Positions 28,717 to 37,958 of a DNA stretch of 39,628 nucleotides are shown in pieces. A program made the translations under genes and the position numbers. The DNA is from a virus, in IMG/VR virus record IMGVR_UViG_3300021425_000074, positions 1 to 39,628 of that record; one strand, given 5' to 3'. The notes beneath the pieces were generated by a model that was not told where the DNA came from, ran no database searches, and saw only the letters and a list, made by a program, of their open reading frames with translations. Numbering within the stretch: position 1 is the stretch's first letter; each line of letters starts with the position of its first letter.

Positions 28717-29721
28717 ATGGCAAGACAAATTATAGCAGTCGGTAGTGCAGGAAACGACGGAACAGGAGATACCCTGCGTTCTGGTGCTATTAAGATGAAC
28801 CAAAATTTTGCAGAGGTGTATTCAGACCTTGCGTCTATAGGTTTATTAGTTAATGATTCAGTCGGTGGATTGAACCTCGAAGGTATTTCCTTTGACCAAA
28901 GAAGTGTTGTATTTATTGGAGCAGATAGTCCTAACTCCACACCAAGCGATACCAATGAAACATTTCTACGTGCAACGGAACCAACCAAAGACAACATTAT
29001 CACCTTGCCAGATAGTACAGGCACAGTTGCACTTATATCAGACATTGCCATCAGTCCAAATATTCTAGATTCTGCTGCTATTCTAGCATTTTCTGCTGAC
29101 TTTGATTCTGCTAAAACCATAACTCTTATCAACGAAAACTCAATAGATTCTGTTGGTGTCATTAACTTAGTCGATGCAACTTATATTCAAACCAGAGTAG
29201 CAAGTGGATTAGACTCTAACCTGACACGTCAAGAAATCGATGCCTATGTCACCAAAAGTTATTTGGTAACAAATAATCTAGCACTAGATTCATCACTTGT
29301 TGGAGATATTATTGATATTCGATTAGATGCTTATCCAGATTCAGCAAATTTTAATAGTCTTGCTTCAGCACTTGAGGTTTCGCTAATTCCAAATACAAAT
29401 AATTCTAAGAATATTGGTTCTGAAACTAATAGATTCTCTAATATATTTGGTCTTTCTCTTGAAGTTGACAGTGCTAGATTCACATATGATTCAGCATTTA
29501 ATTCACTTTCATTGGCCAATGTAGCTAATTTGAGATTGGCTAACAACACCGATAGCGCAAACATTAGTATAACTGGAACTCATGTCGTTTTGCCAGCAGG
29601 TACAACTATTGGTGGAATCCCAGTCGACTCAGAAATATTCATGTCAATAACTGAACTCAAAACAGAGGTCGCGGCAAGTGCTGATTTCGCAGCATTCAAA
29701 ACTAGAATAGGAAACTTATAG
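28717..29721 (+). CDS. Fibre-like baseplate protein with DSA repeats
   Basis: A 334-aa protein. The first 40 residues (QIIAVGSAGNDGTGDTLRSGAIKMNQNFAEVYSDL) are a module found at the N-terminus of many phage fibre and baseplate-peripheral proteins, probably the anchor. The rest is rich in Asp-Ser (DSAAILAFSADFDSAKT, DSVGVINLVDATYI, LEVDSARFTYDSAFNSL) in the style of beta-solenoid or fibre repeats. The last part (ITGTHVVLPAGTTIGGIPV) looks like a fibre-tip strand pair. It probably projects from the wedge set by gp6/gp8. Receptor is unknown. Confidence 0.62.
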   Translation: MARQIIAVGSAGNDGTGDTLRSGAIKMNQNFAEVYSDLASIGLLVNDSVGGLNLEGISFDQRSVVFIGADSPNSTPSDTNETFLRATEPTKDNIITLPDSTGTVALISDIAISPNILDSAAILAFSADFDSAKTITLINENSIDSVGVINLVDATYIQTRVASGLDSNLTRQEIDAYVTKSYLVTNNLALDSSLVGDIIDIRLDAYPDSANFNSLASALEVSLIPNTNNSKNIGSETNRFSNIFGLSLEVDSARFTYDSAFNSLSLANVANLRLANNTDSANISITGTHVVLPAGTTIGGIPVDSEIFMSITELKTEVAASADFAAFKTRIGNL

Positions 29722-29730
29722 GATTAAATC

Positions 29731-31080
29731 ATGCCAGCAATTATCACAAGACAACTAAGGAAAATCCTAGCAAGAAACTTCTTTGACGGTTTCAACTTAA
29801 ATAGCAACAATTATTATGTTGGTATTGGTAGACCTGAACAGTGGGATTCATCAGATAACGTTCCAATCCCAGAGGATACTATTACTGATATCCGTCAGGT
29901 GCGTGACCAGTTAACTTCTGTCAAAAAGGTGCAGGCAGTATCACAGGTTGTTCCAAGAAACAACTGGGCAAGTGGTACGATCTATTCACAATACGATGAT
30001 TTGATTTCGGGTTATCCGACTCAACCTTATTATGTAAAAACTGATAATAATCAAGTTTATATGTGCCTTGAAACAGGTCGTGATGCTAACGGTAATATTG
30101 TTCCTTCTACTGTAGAACCAACTAATTCAAATGATGATTCTCATCGTTTGGGTGATAATTATGTCTGGAAGTTTTTGTTTACAATTTCATCTAGTGATGC
30201 TAATAACTTTATGTCATCAAACTTTATGCCTGTAAAGCAACAGGGTCCAACTGATTCAAACTCTACTGGCATTGAGTTACGACAAGAATCAGTACAAAAC
30301 CACACGAAACCTGCTTCAATCACAAGTTTGGTTTTGACGAACGGTGGTTCAGGATATACTTCGGTTCCTACAGTATCGATCACAGCACCTACTGGTGTTG
30401 GTGCATCTGCTTCTGCTCATATCGATTCTAGTCTTGGTATTGTGACTCACATTACGATTGATCCGGATAGTTCTACATTAGCACATGGTGCCGCATACTA
30501 TAACACCCCAACAATTGGGATAACTGGTGGCGGTGGAACAGGTGCTACAGCACGTGCAGTTGTAGGTCCAGATTCAGGTATTGGTAGAGATGCGGTTAAT
30601 GATTTAAGATCAACTGGCGTTATGTTCCATTCACAACTCCTACCAAATGATAGTGATTTTATTACTGGTCAAGACTTCCGTCAGGTTTCTTTGTGGAGAG
30701 ATCCACGTCAACAAAATGGTGCGTTCTTCACTGACTTGACTGGCAATGCTATGGATAAAATGACACTAAGCAGTATTGTGACAGCATTCACTCGCGATAA
30801 AAAAATGGAAGGTCAAACTTCCGGAGCGATTGCTTATGTAGATCATATTGATTCAAATGAAATATACTACCACCAAACCGATAGCACAGGATATATTGCC
30901 TTTATCGACGGTGAATTGCTTCAGGAAGCTAATGGAGCTGGTGACGGAGTCATTGATTCCGCTCTTATCAAACCAAAGTACGATGTTGAAACAGGTGATA
31001 TTCTGTATATAGATAATCGTGCAGCAATACTAAGAGATACCACTCAGACTGAAGACGTAAAAATAATTATATCGTTCTAA
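29731..31080 (+). CDS. gp8: gp8 baseplate wedge protein with insertion
   Basis: A 449-aa protein, longer than T4 gp8 (334 aa). gp8 signals: ILARNFFDGFNLNSNNYYVGIGRPEQWDSSD near the N-terminus, SQYDDLISGYPTQPYYVKTDNNQVYMCLE, DNYVWKFLFTISSSDANNFMSSNFMPVK and the C-terminal YDVETGDILYIDNRAAILRDTTQTEDVKIIISF. Residues about 194-283 hold an insertion of two repeats of the GGSGYTSVPTVSI...GGGGTGATARAVV kind, which explains the extra length. gp8 dimers hold the wedge and contact gp7/gp10 in T4. The insertion should be exposed. Confidence 0.85.
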   Translation: MPAIITRQLRKILARNFFDGFNLNSNNYYVGIGRPEQWDSSDNVPIPEDTITDIRQVRDQLTSVKKVQAVSQVVPRNNWASGTIYSQYDDLISGYPTQPYYVKTDNNQVYMCLETGRDANGNIVPSTVEPTNSNDDSHRLGDNYVWKFLFTISSSDANNFMSSNFMPVKQQGPTDSNSTGIELRQESVQNHTKPASITSLVLTNGGSGYTSVPTVSITAPTGVGASASAHIDSSLGIVTHITIDPDSSTLAHGAAYYNTPTIGITGGGGTGATARAVVGPDSGIGRDAVNDLRSTGVMFHSQLLPNDSDFITGQDFRQVSLWRDPRQQNGAFFTDLTGNAMDKMTLSSIVTAFTRDKKMEGQTSGAIAYVDHIDSNEIYYHQTDSTGYIAFIDGELLQEANGAGDGVIDSALIKPKYDVETGDILYIDNRAAILRDTTQTEDVKIIISF

Positions 31081-31090
31081 GGAATAGAAA

Positions 31091-34000
31091 ATGTCTAGTA
31101 ATTTAACAGAAACCCTTTTTCAAACAAAATATAAAGATGATTTCAAAGATAGCGATCACTATCATAGAATTCTCTTTAATAGTGGAAAGGTTCTTCAAGC
31201 AAGAGAACTCACCCAAATGCAAACAATTTTGCAAAAGCAAATTGAGCGTTTTGGTACCAATATTTTTAAAGAGGGTGCTGCTGTTTTAGGTGGTGGCGTT
31301 ACTGCCAACAACAAATATGAATTTGTTAAGTTGGACACATCCAGTAATGCCTTGCCTGCTACTCCTAACTCACTTCTCGGTGTAACTATTACTGGTGCAA
31401 CTTCTAGTGTGGTGGGTAAAATTGTTGAGGTTGTTCCTGCTGCAAGTGGTGATCCAGCAACAATTTATGTTGAATATACAAATACAACTGCAGGAACTGC
31501 TGGTGCAACTACTCCCATCAGATTTACTCCTGGCGAAAACCTTTCAAACTCTGTTACACCATTAACAGTACAATTAACAAATACTGCAGTCAATCCTGCG
31601 ATGGGTACTGGTACAAGAGTATCAACCCAAACTGGTGTTTTCTTCACACAAGGACATTTTGTACAGGCAGATGCACAAAATAAAATTGTTTCAAAATATT
31701 CTCCAATTCCTGATTTAAATGTTGGGTTTAGGGTTCAACAAAGAATTTTTACTGTTGATGATGACCAAGGTCTATATGATAATCAAGGTGCTTTGGCAAA
31801 CTTAACTGCTCCTGGTGCTGACCGTCTTAGAATTGATATGACACTAGCACTCGAATCAGAAGTTGATTCTGACGAGATCTTTGTATTCTATGCAAAACTT
31901 CAATCAGGTAAAGTCATTGAAGTTGTTTCAGCAGATGAATCATATAATAAGATTGAAGACCATGCTGCTACTCGGATTAAAGAAATTAATGGTGACTTTA
32001 TCAAAAAACCATTTAAAATAAATTTCCAACAGCACGCAACTGATTCTGCAACTAAGTATGCTCTTAAAATTTCTCCTGGTCTTGTATACCTTAATGGATA
32101 TAGAAATGAATATTCTGGAGTTTCGACGATAAGTGTAAATCGCGCTCTTGACACAGAACAAATAACTAACGATGTCGTTTCAATAGGTATCGGCAATTAT
32201 TTGCTTTGCGATAGTTCTCTTGGTGTTCCTAACATTGACGAATTTGAAACATACAACTTGAAAGACGGTTATCGCCATAATGGTTCGACTATTGGTACTG
32301 CTAGAATAAAATCCGTTGAAGAAGATGGCGCAAATCTTCGATACCATTTGATGGATATTCAAATGAATGCTGGTCAAGACTTTAGACTAGTTCGTTCTAT
32401 TGGAACAAACTCCACTAATTATGCAAACCCAATTCTAGAAAATGCAAGTGCTGTACTTAAAGATAAAACGAATAACACTTTGTTGTATAGTTTCCAGCAT
32501 CCTCGCATTCAAGCAATTACAAATGCATCATACAATGTTCTAAGAAGAGACACAAGAACCACTGACGGTTCTGGTAATGCTTCTTTGCCTACACTTTCTG
32601 GTGGTGAGTTATATACTGATACAACTGATTGGATCATCGCAAGAACAGACACAGGTGCGTTAATATCACCAACCATTACATTAGCAGGTGGCGGTGCTAA
32701 TGCTTCGATTTCTGGTGGACCTAGTTCTACAAACATTGAAATACTTTATAAGAAATCAGTAAATGCAACCGCAAGAACTAAGACAGTTACAAACACTACA
32801 GTAACAACAACTGTGACGACTCCTGCTACTGGTGCTCCATATATTTCTCTTGGTAAAGCAGACGTTATCGATGTAACAAGAGTTCGTGTTACTGATTCAG
32901 ATGGTGCCGATCTTCAAGTTAAATTCGTGCTTGATAATGGTCAACGAGATAACTTCTATGATGTATCACGTTTGATCCTCAAAGGTAATCAGTCGAAACC
33001 AGCAGGAAATATCTTTGTACGTTTCAATTACTATTTACATGGTTCATCTGGTGATTTCTTTGCTCCTACGTCATATCCATCTCCTTATAAGGATATCCCG
33101 AAATATACAAGTCGGACAGGTCGTGTGTATGACTTAAAGAACTTCTTAGACTTCCGCTCTAGAAAAGATGACACTGGTGCAAACTTCAGTGCGGGAACCG
33201 CAAGATATAATCCACTACCAACAAACACTTCTTTGTATACTGCTGATGTGACATACTATCTTCCTCGATACGATAAACTTGTTGCAACAAATCCTTTACA
33301 ATACATTGAAGGAAATTCAAGTTTCAACCCACAGTTCCCTCAAACACCAGAAGGTGCATTAGAACTGTATCAAATTAAAATGAATGCTGGATCTGTTACT
33401 GACAGTGATATGCAGATGCGAAAGGTTGAAGCAAAAGGATTTACAATGAAAGATCTTTCTAGATTGGAAGATCGCTTAGATAATCTAGAAGAAGTGACTG
33501 CTCTAAGTCTATTAGAAATAGATTTGAAAAACTTCTCTGTCCTAGATTCAAACGGTTTGGATCGTACCAAGTCAGGTTTCCTTGTAGATAACTTTATTGA
33601 CCATCAGTCCTCTGATGTTAATAATGTAGAATATCGCGCATCTATAGATCCGCAAGAAAAAATTCTAAGACCTCAATTCTCAGAAGAAGAGATTCGTTTG
33701 GTTTATGATTCAGGGCAATCAACTAATACCATTCTAAAGGGCGATAATGTGTACATGAAATATAATCATGTATCATTTATTGATCAAGATATTGCGTCTG
33801 GTACAGAAAACATTAACCCATTCGCTGTTATTACTAACGAAGGATATGCAGAATTATCTCCTGCTTCTGACCATTGGAAAGAAACTAAGGTTCGCCACGA
33901 AACAGTTATATCAGGTGGAACTAGACTTGATAACCGATCAAACAGAAACTTCGGTAACTGGGGTTGGAACTGGGGTGGTGTATCAGTAGGAACTAACGTC

Positions 34001-36181
34001 ACTGGCGCAAGGACTGCTCAAGAAGGTCAGTTTAATGTTACACGTGTTAATCGCGTTGTTTCAGAACAAACTATCCGTGAAGTAATTAACCAAAGAGTTG
34101 TTGATGTAGCATTGATTCCGTTCATGCGTTCATCAAAAGTGTCCTTCCGTGTACAGGGATTGAAACCTAACACTCGGCATTATCCTTTCTTCGATGGTGT
34201 TTCTGTTGCTGATTTTGTGGATGGGACTGTAAACTTTACTCGTCATGCTTCTTCAACCACAGCAGTAGGAACGCAGTTTAATCGTGCTACAACTCACCCA
34301 GATGCACCAAACGCTGCGGATAGAGTGTTGACTTCAGATGCAGCAGGTAAGATTGAAGGTAACTTCTTTATTCCTAATACTGATGCTATTCGGTTTAGAA
34401 CAGGAACTCGTGCCTTTGAATTGATGGATGTTACAGGTGGAGATGCAAACTTCGCGACATCATTCTCAAAAGGATTCTTTGATGCAAACGGTGTACTTGA
34501 AACTGTAGACCGTACAGTAAAAGCAACTCGTCAGATTTCAATCAGATCCGTTGTAACTGGTCGTTCACGTATCAGTCCACCATTCCAAAGCGATGATGAT
34601 AAGAATACGCCAGAACCGAATCCAAATGATCCGTTGGCACAATCATTCTTTGTGAATAAGCCAAATGGTGTATTCATCACTAAGGTGAAGATATTCTTCA
34701 AGACTAAGGATGCTAATATTCCAGTACAACTTCAGATCAGACCTATGATTGCAGGTGTTCCGGATAATATTCCAGTTCCTGGTGCGGTTAAGTTTTTGAA
34801 TCCTGTTGATGTCAACATATCTAATGATTCGTTGACTGGCACAGAGTTTGAATTTGATGAACCAGTATTCCTCAGTGGGTTGACGGAATATGCTATCGTT
34901 CTTCTTGCTCAGTCAGTAGATTATAATGTCTATGTTGCTGAAACAGAAAAGTTTGAAGTTGGTTCAACTGCTCGTAAAGTTGCTAAACAACCTACACTTG
35001 GTTCGTTGTTCCTATCTCAGAATGGTTCAACTTGGAATCCTGCACAAAATAAGGATATGAAGTTCCAGTTGTTTAGTGCTAAGTTCCCAACAACTTCTGC
35101 AGAAGTAATCCTTGAAAACGTAACACTTCCAATAGACTTGCTTCCTGAAAATCCATTCCAAGTAGATTCTGGTTCATCTGTTGTTACAGTTAATCAACCA
35201 AATCATGGATTCATTGCTGGTGATAAGGTTATCATTAGCGGTCTTGACAGTTCACTATCATTTAACAATGGTATGACTGGAAAAGGTCTTAACGGTACTA
35301 GAACAATTATTAATGTAGATGAAAACTTCTATACAATAACTGCTGATAGTGCTTCTACTGATTCGTCTACATTTGGTGGTCTTACTGGACTTGCTACTCA
35401 GAATATTCATTACGAAATTTTGACTCCAAGAATTGAAACTTTGGTTCCAAAAAATACTACTGTAACACTAGATGCTAAGTTGACAACTGGTAAATCTCAT
35501 GCTGGTAATGAAACTCAGTACACCAAAGATGGTGCGTATAGCAGACTCATTATGAATGAAGACAATTACTTCACAACAGCGAAAGTTCTTGCGAGTAGTG
35601 AGCGTGAAGCAAATGCCATGAGTGGTGCTAAGTCTGCTACATTGAAAGTCAATCTACAAACTTCTGATAGCGATCTAGCACCGTTCATTGATATGCAAAG
35701 AACTGGTATGTGGTTGTTCCATAATGAGATTGACTTCCAAGATTCTGCTGGTTCATTAGGGGTTCTAACTAATCTTAATAGAAACAACCCATTAGAGTAT
35801 GCTGACGAGACTGATCCAAACGGTGGTTCACATCTTTCTAAGCATATCGTAAAACCAGTAATTTTGGAATCACCATCGGTTGGTGTGAAGGTTCTGCTTT
35901 CAGCAAATAAACCTTCAATTGCTGACTTTGATGTGTACTACAAGGTTGCTACCGAAGATGAAAACTTTGAAGATATTAACTGGACTGAAGTATCCCCTGA
36001 AGAACTTATAGCAAGTGATGAAAATCCTGCTGTGTTCAGAGATTATACTTTCTTGGTTGGTGGAACTGGTGGTTTTGCTAATCCGTTTGATAAGTTCATT
36101 CTCAAAATTGTAATGAAATCTAGAAATAGTGCTTTGGTTCCTACATTCAAGGATCTAAGAGTAATTGCACTGGCGGTATAA
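31091..36181 (+). CDS. Giant baseplate/fibre connector (DUF4815-like)
   Basis: A 1696-aa protein, the largest in the window. The N-terminus (DDFKDSDHYHRILFNSGKVLQARELTQMQTILQKQIERFGTN) is the DUF4815-type start of large cyanophage-type virion proteins. Around residue 775 there is a conserved coil with RKVEAKGFTMKDLSRLEDRLDNLE. Beta-rich repeat regions lie before and after. A C-terminal segment (GVFITKVKIFFKTKDANIPVQLQIRPM and YNVYVAETEKF) is common to these proteins, which likely replace T4 gp7/gp10/gp11-type proteins at the rim. Reading frame is uninterrupted; the stop overlaps the next ATG (TAATG). Confidence 0.7.
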   Translation: MSSNLTETLFQTKYKDDFKDSDHYHRILFNSGKVLQARELTQMQTILQKQIERFGTNIFKEGAAVLGGGVTANNKYEFVKLDTSSNALPATPNSLLGVTITGATSSVVGKIVEVVPAASGDPATIYVEYTNTTAGTAGATTPIRFTPGENLSNSVTPLTVQLTNTAVNPAMGTGTRVSTQTGVFFTQGHFVQADAQNKIVSKYSPIPDLNVGFRVQQRIFTVDDDQGLYDNQGALANLTAPGADRLRIDMTLALESEVDSDEIFVFYAKLQSGKVIEVVSADESYNKIEDHAATRIKEINGDFIKKPFKINFQQHATDSATKYALKISPGLVYLNGYRNEYSGVSTISVNRALDTEQITNDVVSIGIGNYLLCDSSLGVPNIDEFETYNLKDGYRHNGSTIGTARIKSVEEDGANLRYHLMDIQMNAGQDFRLVRSIGTNSTNYANPILENASAVLKDKTNNTLLYSFQHPRIQAITNASYNVLRRDTRTTDGSGNASLPTLSGGELYTDTTDWIIARTDTGALISPTITLAGGGANASISGGPSSTNIEILYKKSVNATARTKTVTNTTVTTTVTTPATGAPYISLGKADVIDVTRVRVTDSDGADLQVKFVLDNGQRDNFYDVSRLILKGNQSKPAGNIFVRFNYYLHGSSGDFFAPTSYPSPYKDIPKYTSRTGRVYDLKNFLDFRSRKDDTGANFSAGTARYNPLPTNTSLYTADVTYYLPRYDKLVATNPLQYIEGNSSFNPQFPQTPEGALELYQIKMNAGSVTDSDMQMRKVEAKGFTMKDLSRLEDRLDNLEEVTALSLLEIDLKNFSVLDSNGLDRTKSGFLVDNFIDHQSSDVNNVEYRASIDPQEKILRPQFSEEEIRLVYDSGQSTNTILKGDNVYMKYNHVSFIDQDIASGTENINPFAVITNEGYAELSPASDHWKETKVRHETVISGGTRLDNRSNRNFGNWGWNWGGVSVGTNVTGARTAQEGQFNVTRVNRVVSEQTIREVINQRVVDVALIPFMRSSKVSFRVQGLKPNTRHYPFFDGVSVADFVDGTVNFTRHASSTTAVGTQFNRATTHPDAPNAADRVLTSDAAGKIEGNFFIPNTDAIRFRTGTRAFELMDVTGGDANFATSFSKGFFDANGVLETVDRTVKATRQISIRSVVTGRSRISPPFQSDDDKNTPEPNPNDPLAQSFFVNKPNGVFITKVKIFFKTKDANIPVQLQIRPMIAGVPDNIPVPGAVKFLNPVDVNISNDSLTGTEFEFDEPVFLSGLTEYAIVLLAQSVDYNVYVAETEKFEVGSTARKVAKQPTLGSLFLSQNGSTWNPAQNKDMKFQLFSAKFPTTSAEVILENVTLPIDLLPENPFQVDSGSSVVTVNQPNHGFIAGDKVIISGLDSSLSFNNGMTGKGLNGTRTIINVDENFYTITADSASTDSSTFGGLTGLATQNIHYEILTPRIETLVPKNTTVTLDAKLTTGKSHAGNETQYTKDGAYSRLIMNEDNYFTTAKVLASSEREANAMSGAKSATLKVNLQTSDSDLAPFIDMQRTGMWLFHNEIDFQDSAGSLGVLTNLNRNNPLEYADETDPNGGSHLSKHIVKPVILESPSVGVKVLLSANKPSIADFDVYYKVATEDENFEDINWTEVSPEELIASDENPAVFRDYTFLVGGTGGFANPFDKFILKIVMKSRNSALVPTFKDLRVIALAV

Positions 36182-36384
36182 TGAGAGCGAAAGTAGAAAA
36201 CCACAATACTCTCGTTCGAGATTTAAACAACAATGCTATATTGAATATGGATAATGTTTCTATTCAAAAAGCAAAAATTGTTAAAAAATCTCGAAAAGAT
36301 CAAAACGATGAAATACAAGGTTTGAAAAATGAGGTTGGTGAGTTGAAATCTATGATGCGAGAAATATTGGATAGGTTAAAATAA
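36181..36384 (+). CDS. Small coiled-coil protein
   Basis: A 67-aa protein coupled to both neighbours (TAATG). The N-terminal half is NNNAILNMDNVSIQKAKIVKKS, and residues 39-66 (QNDEIQGLKNEVGELKSMMREI) make a clear parallel-type coiled coil. Small proteins with this layout occur beside fibre genes in T4-like marine phages. It could trimerise as a hinge or chaperone for the fibres. Function is not known. Confidence 0.65.
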   Translation: MRAKVENHNTLVRDLNNNAILNMDNVSIQKAKIVKKSRKDQNDEIQGLKNEVGELKSMMREILDRLK

Positions 36385-37268
36385 TGGCAAGAAAAATCCA
36401 TATTGACAGTGACAATACTCTCCAACAATGGATTGATAGTCAGAATACCATGTCTGACTATATGGGCAATCTAGATAGTTTCAGATCAGATATCTTAGAT
36501 GGTTTTGTGTTCACTCCTCATAATAGTTCAACTGGGGCAAGTTTTGTCACAGCATTGAATTACCTTTATGATCCGTTGATGTCAAAATTATTGAATCTTT
36601 TCAATGGTACAGGTTCTACAAATTTTGATGAACTTGAATTACGAGTAGATTCTGGAACATTCAATATTTTAAGATTGGATATGCAGGATTCTACCGTTGG
36701 AAAAAATCTTCTAGGGAGAGCAACATTATTTGCTGCTGATGCTCATGTTCGTGATAGTTATGAAGATGGTGACTCTATAGGGTCTACTAACTTAATTGCA
36801 AGTGTTCTTAGTGGGTATGTTCATCTCATACCTGATTTCAATTATGATTTATACATTGAAAGCAATGCTGCCTTTAGAAATATTGTTGTTGAGAGTTCCT
36901 TTGATGTATCTAATTTAGATAGTGCAAAGTTCAACAAAATAACAATTGTAGATAGTTCTAGGGTCGATAAACTTATTGCTGACAGCAATGGTACAGTGAC
37001 AATATCACAAACGAAAGTTATAGACTTTCATCCAGGACAACCAGATTCAGGTAATATAGGATTTTTGGTTAATCACAATCTGGTTGCTGACAGTGCAGTA
37101 TTCCTGAAAGCAAGTATAAATAATTTGACTATAGATAGTGATCTAATATTCGATAACCATACATTCACAGAGGCAAGTAAATTTTTAATCACAGATTCAT
37201 CAAGTCCAGATACATCTTCTGATCCAGGAGTTATATATCTTGGTGGATTTAAATTAGATTCGGTGTAA
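36384..37268 (+). CDS. Fibre-like protein with DS repeats, copy A
   Basis: A 294-aa protein. The N-terminal module HIDSDNTLQQWIDSQNTMSDYMGNLDSF resembles that of the next protein (QWVSKTNLMSDYIGDLDLLDSS), so both probably share an anchor. Strand-turn units marked by Asp-Ser (DSGTFNILRL, DSAKFNKITIVDSSRVDKL) follow, then DPGVIYLGGF near the end. This is likely a side-fibre or whisker-type component. Evidence is repeat structure and location; there is no receptor-binding domain of known type. Starts one base before the preceding stop ends. Confidence 0.6.
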   Translation: MARKIHIDSDNTLQQWIDSQNTMSDYMGNLDSFRSDILDGFVFTPHNSSTGASFVTALNYLYDPLMSKLLNLFNGTGSTNFDELELRVDSGTFNILRLDMQDSTVGKNLLGRATLFAADAHVRDSYEDGDSIGSTNLIASVLSGYVHLIPDFNYDLYIESNAAFRNIVVESSFDVSNLDSAKFNKITIVDSSRVDKLIADSNGTVTISQTKVIDFHPGQPDSGNIGFLVNHNLVADSAVFLKASINNLTIDSDLIFDNHTFTEASKFLITDSSSPDTSSDPGVIYLGGFKLDSV

Positions 37269-37271
37269 AAG

Positions 37272-37958
37272 ATGACTAGAAAAGAAACAATATTAACTAA
37301 TGCTCCCATAGGTCAATGGGTTTCCAAAACTAATTTGATGTCTGATTATATTGGCGATCTAGATTTATTAGACTCGTCATTTAGAGCATATGATAGCAGC
37401 ATATACAAATCAAACGATTCGAATGTTGTTTTTGCAATCAACTATCTTTGGGATGCTATTGATAGCATCAACACGTTATTGAGTACTGGAGTTCTTACAC
37501 TCAAAAACTTGAAAGCAGACTCTGCTACTTTCCGGATTATTAGAGCAGGTATGCTTGTTGCTGATAGTGCGACTGTAGATAGTGCGTTTATCAAAGATCT
37601 AACTGTTTCAGGAGTTTTAGATGTAGACAGTGCAGAATTTGATATTATCAATGTAAATAGGATTGATGTAGATTCTGGTGGAACGCTCTTTATTGATAGT
37701 GCAACTGTAAATATGCTAAATGCTCATTTCATTGTAACAGACAGTGCTAGAATTGATAACTTGAGAGTTGGAAGTCTTATTGGTGATAGTGCAACCATTG
37801 ACAGTGCGTTTATTTCTGACATAACAGTGAACACTTCGTTCACATTTGATAATAATAAATTTACTGACACACATCTACTTACAATCAAAAATGAAGCAGG
37901 AACAACTGTTCTCGCTGGACATATTTTAACTACTGATCCGGATGTGAGTATTCCATAA
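37272..37958 (+). CDS. Fibre-like protein with DSA repeats, copy B
   Basis: A 228-aa relative of the preceding protein. The N-terminal anchor module (about 60 residues) is followed by at least six LxADSATxxx/DSAxI units. Two of these, at 37564-37607 and 37784-37827, are strongly similar at DNA level (GATAGTGCRAC...GAYAGTGCGTTTAT). The pattern suits a beta-solenoid or triple-stranded fibre shaft. It ends with a NEAGTTVLAGHIL strand. The repeats suggest growth and loss of shaft by recombination. The stop overlaps the next ATG. Confidence 0.62.
   Translation: MTRKETILTNAPIGQWVSKTNLMSDYIGDLDLLDSSFRAYDSSIYKSNDSNVVFAINYLWDAIDSINTLLSTGVLTLKNLKADSATFRIIRAGMLVADSATVDSAFIKDLTVSGVLDVDSAEFDIINVNRIDVDSGGTLFIDSATVNMLNAHFIVTDSARIDNLRVGSLIGDSATIDSAFISDITVNTSFTFDNNKFTDTHLLTIKNEAGTTVLAGHILTTDPDVSIP
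37564..37827 (+). repeat. Direct DNA repeats within the DSA fibre gene
   Basis: Two 44-base units (37564-37607 and 37784-37827) share most positions and encode ADSAT/DSAFI-type units. They lie 220 bases apart with weaker DSA units between. Confidence 0.6.

Noticed and set aside
37115-37122. TATAAATA inside the fibre-like gene
   Set aside because: It is in the middle of a coding sequence (codons for S-I-N in KASINNLTI) with no gene start nearby; likely chance in AT-rich DNA.
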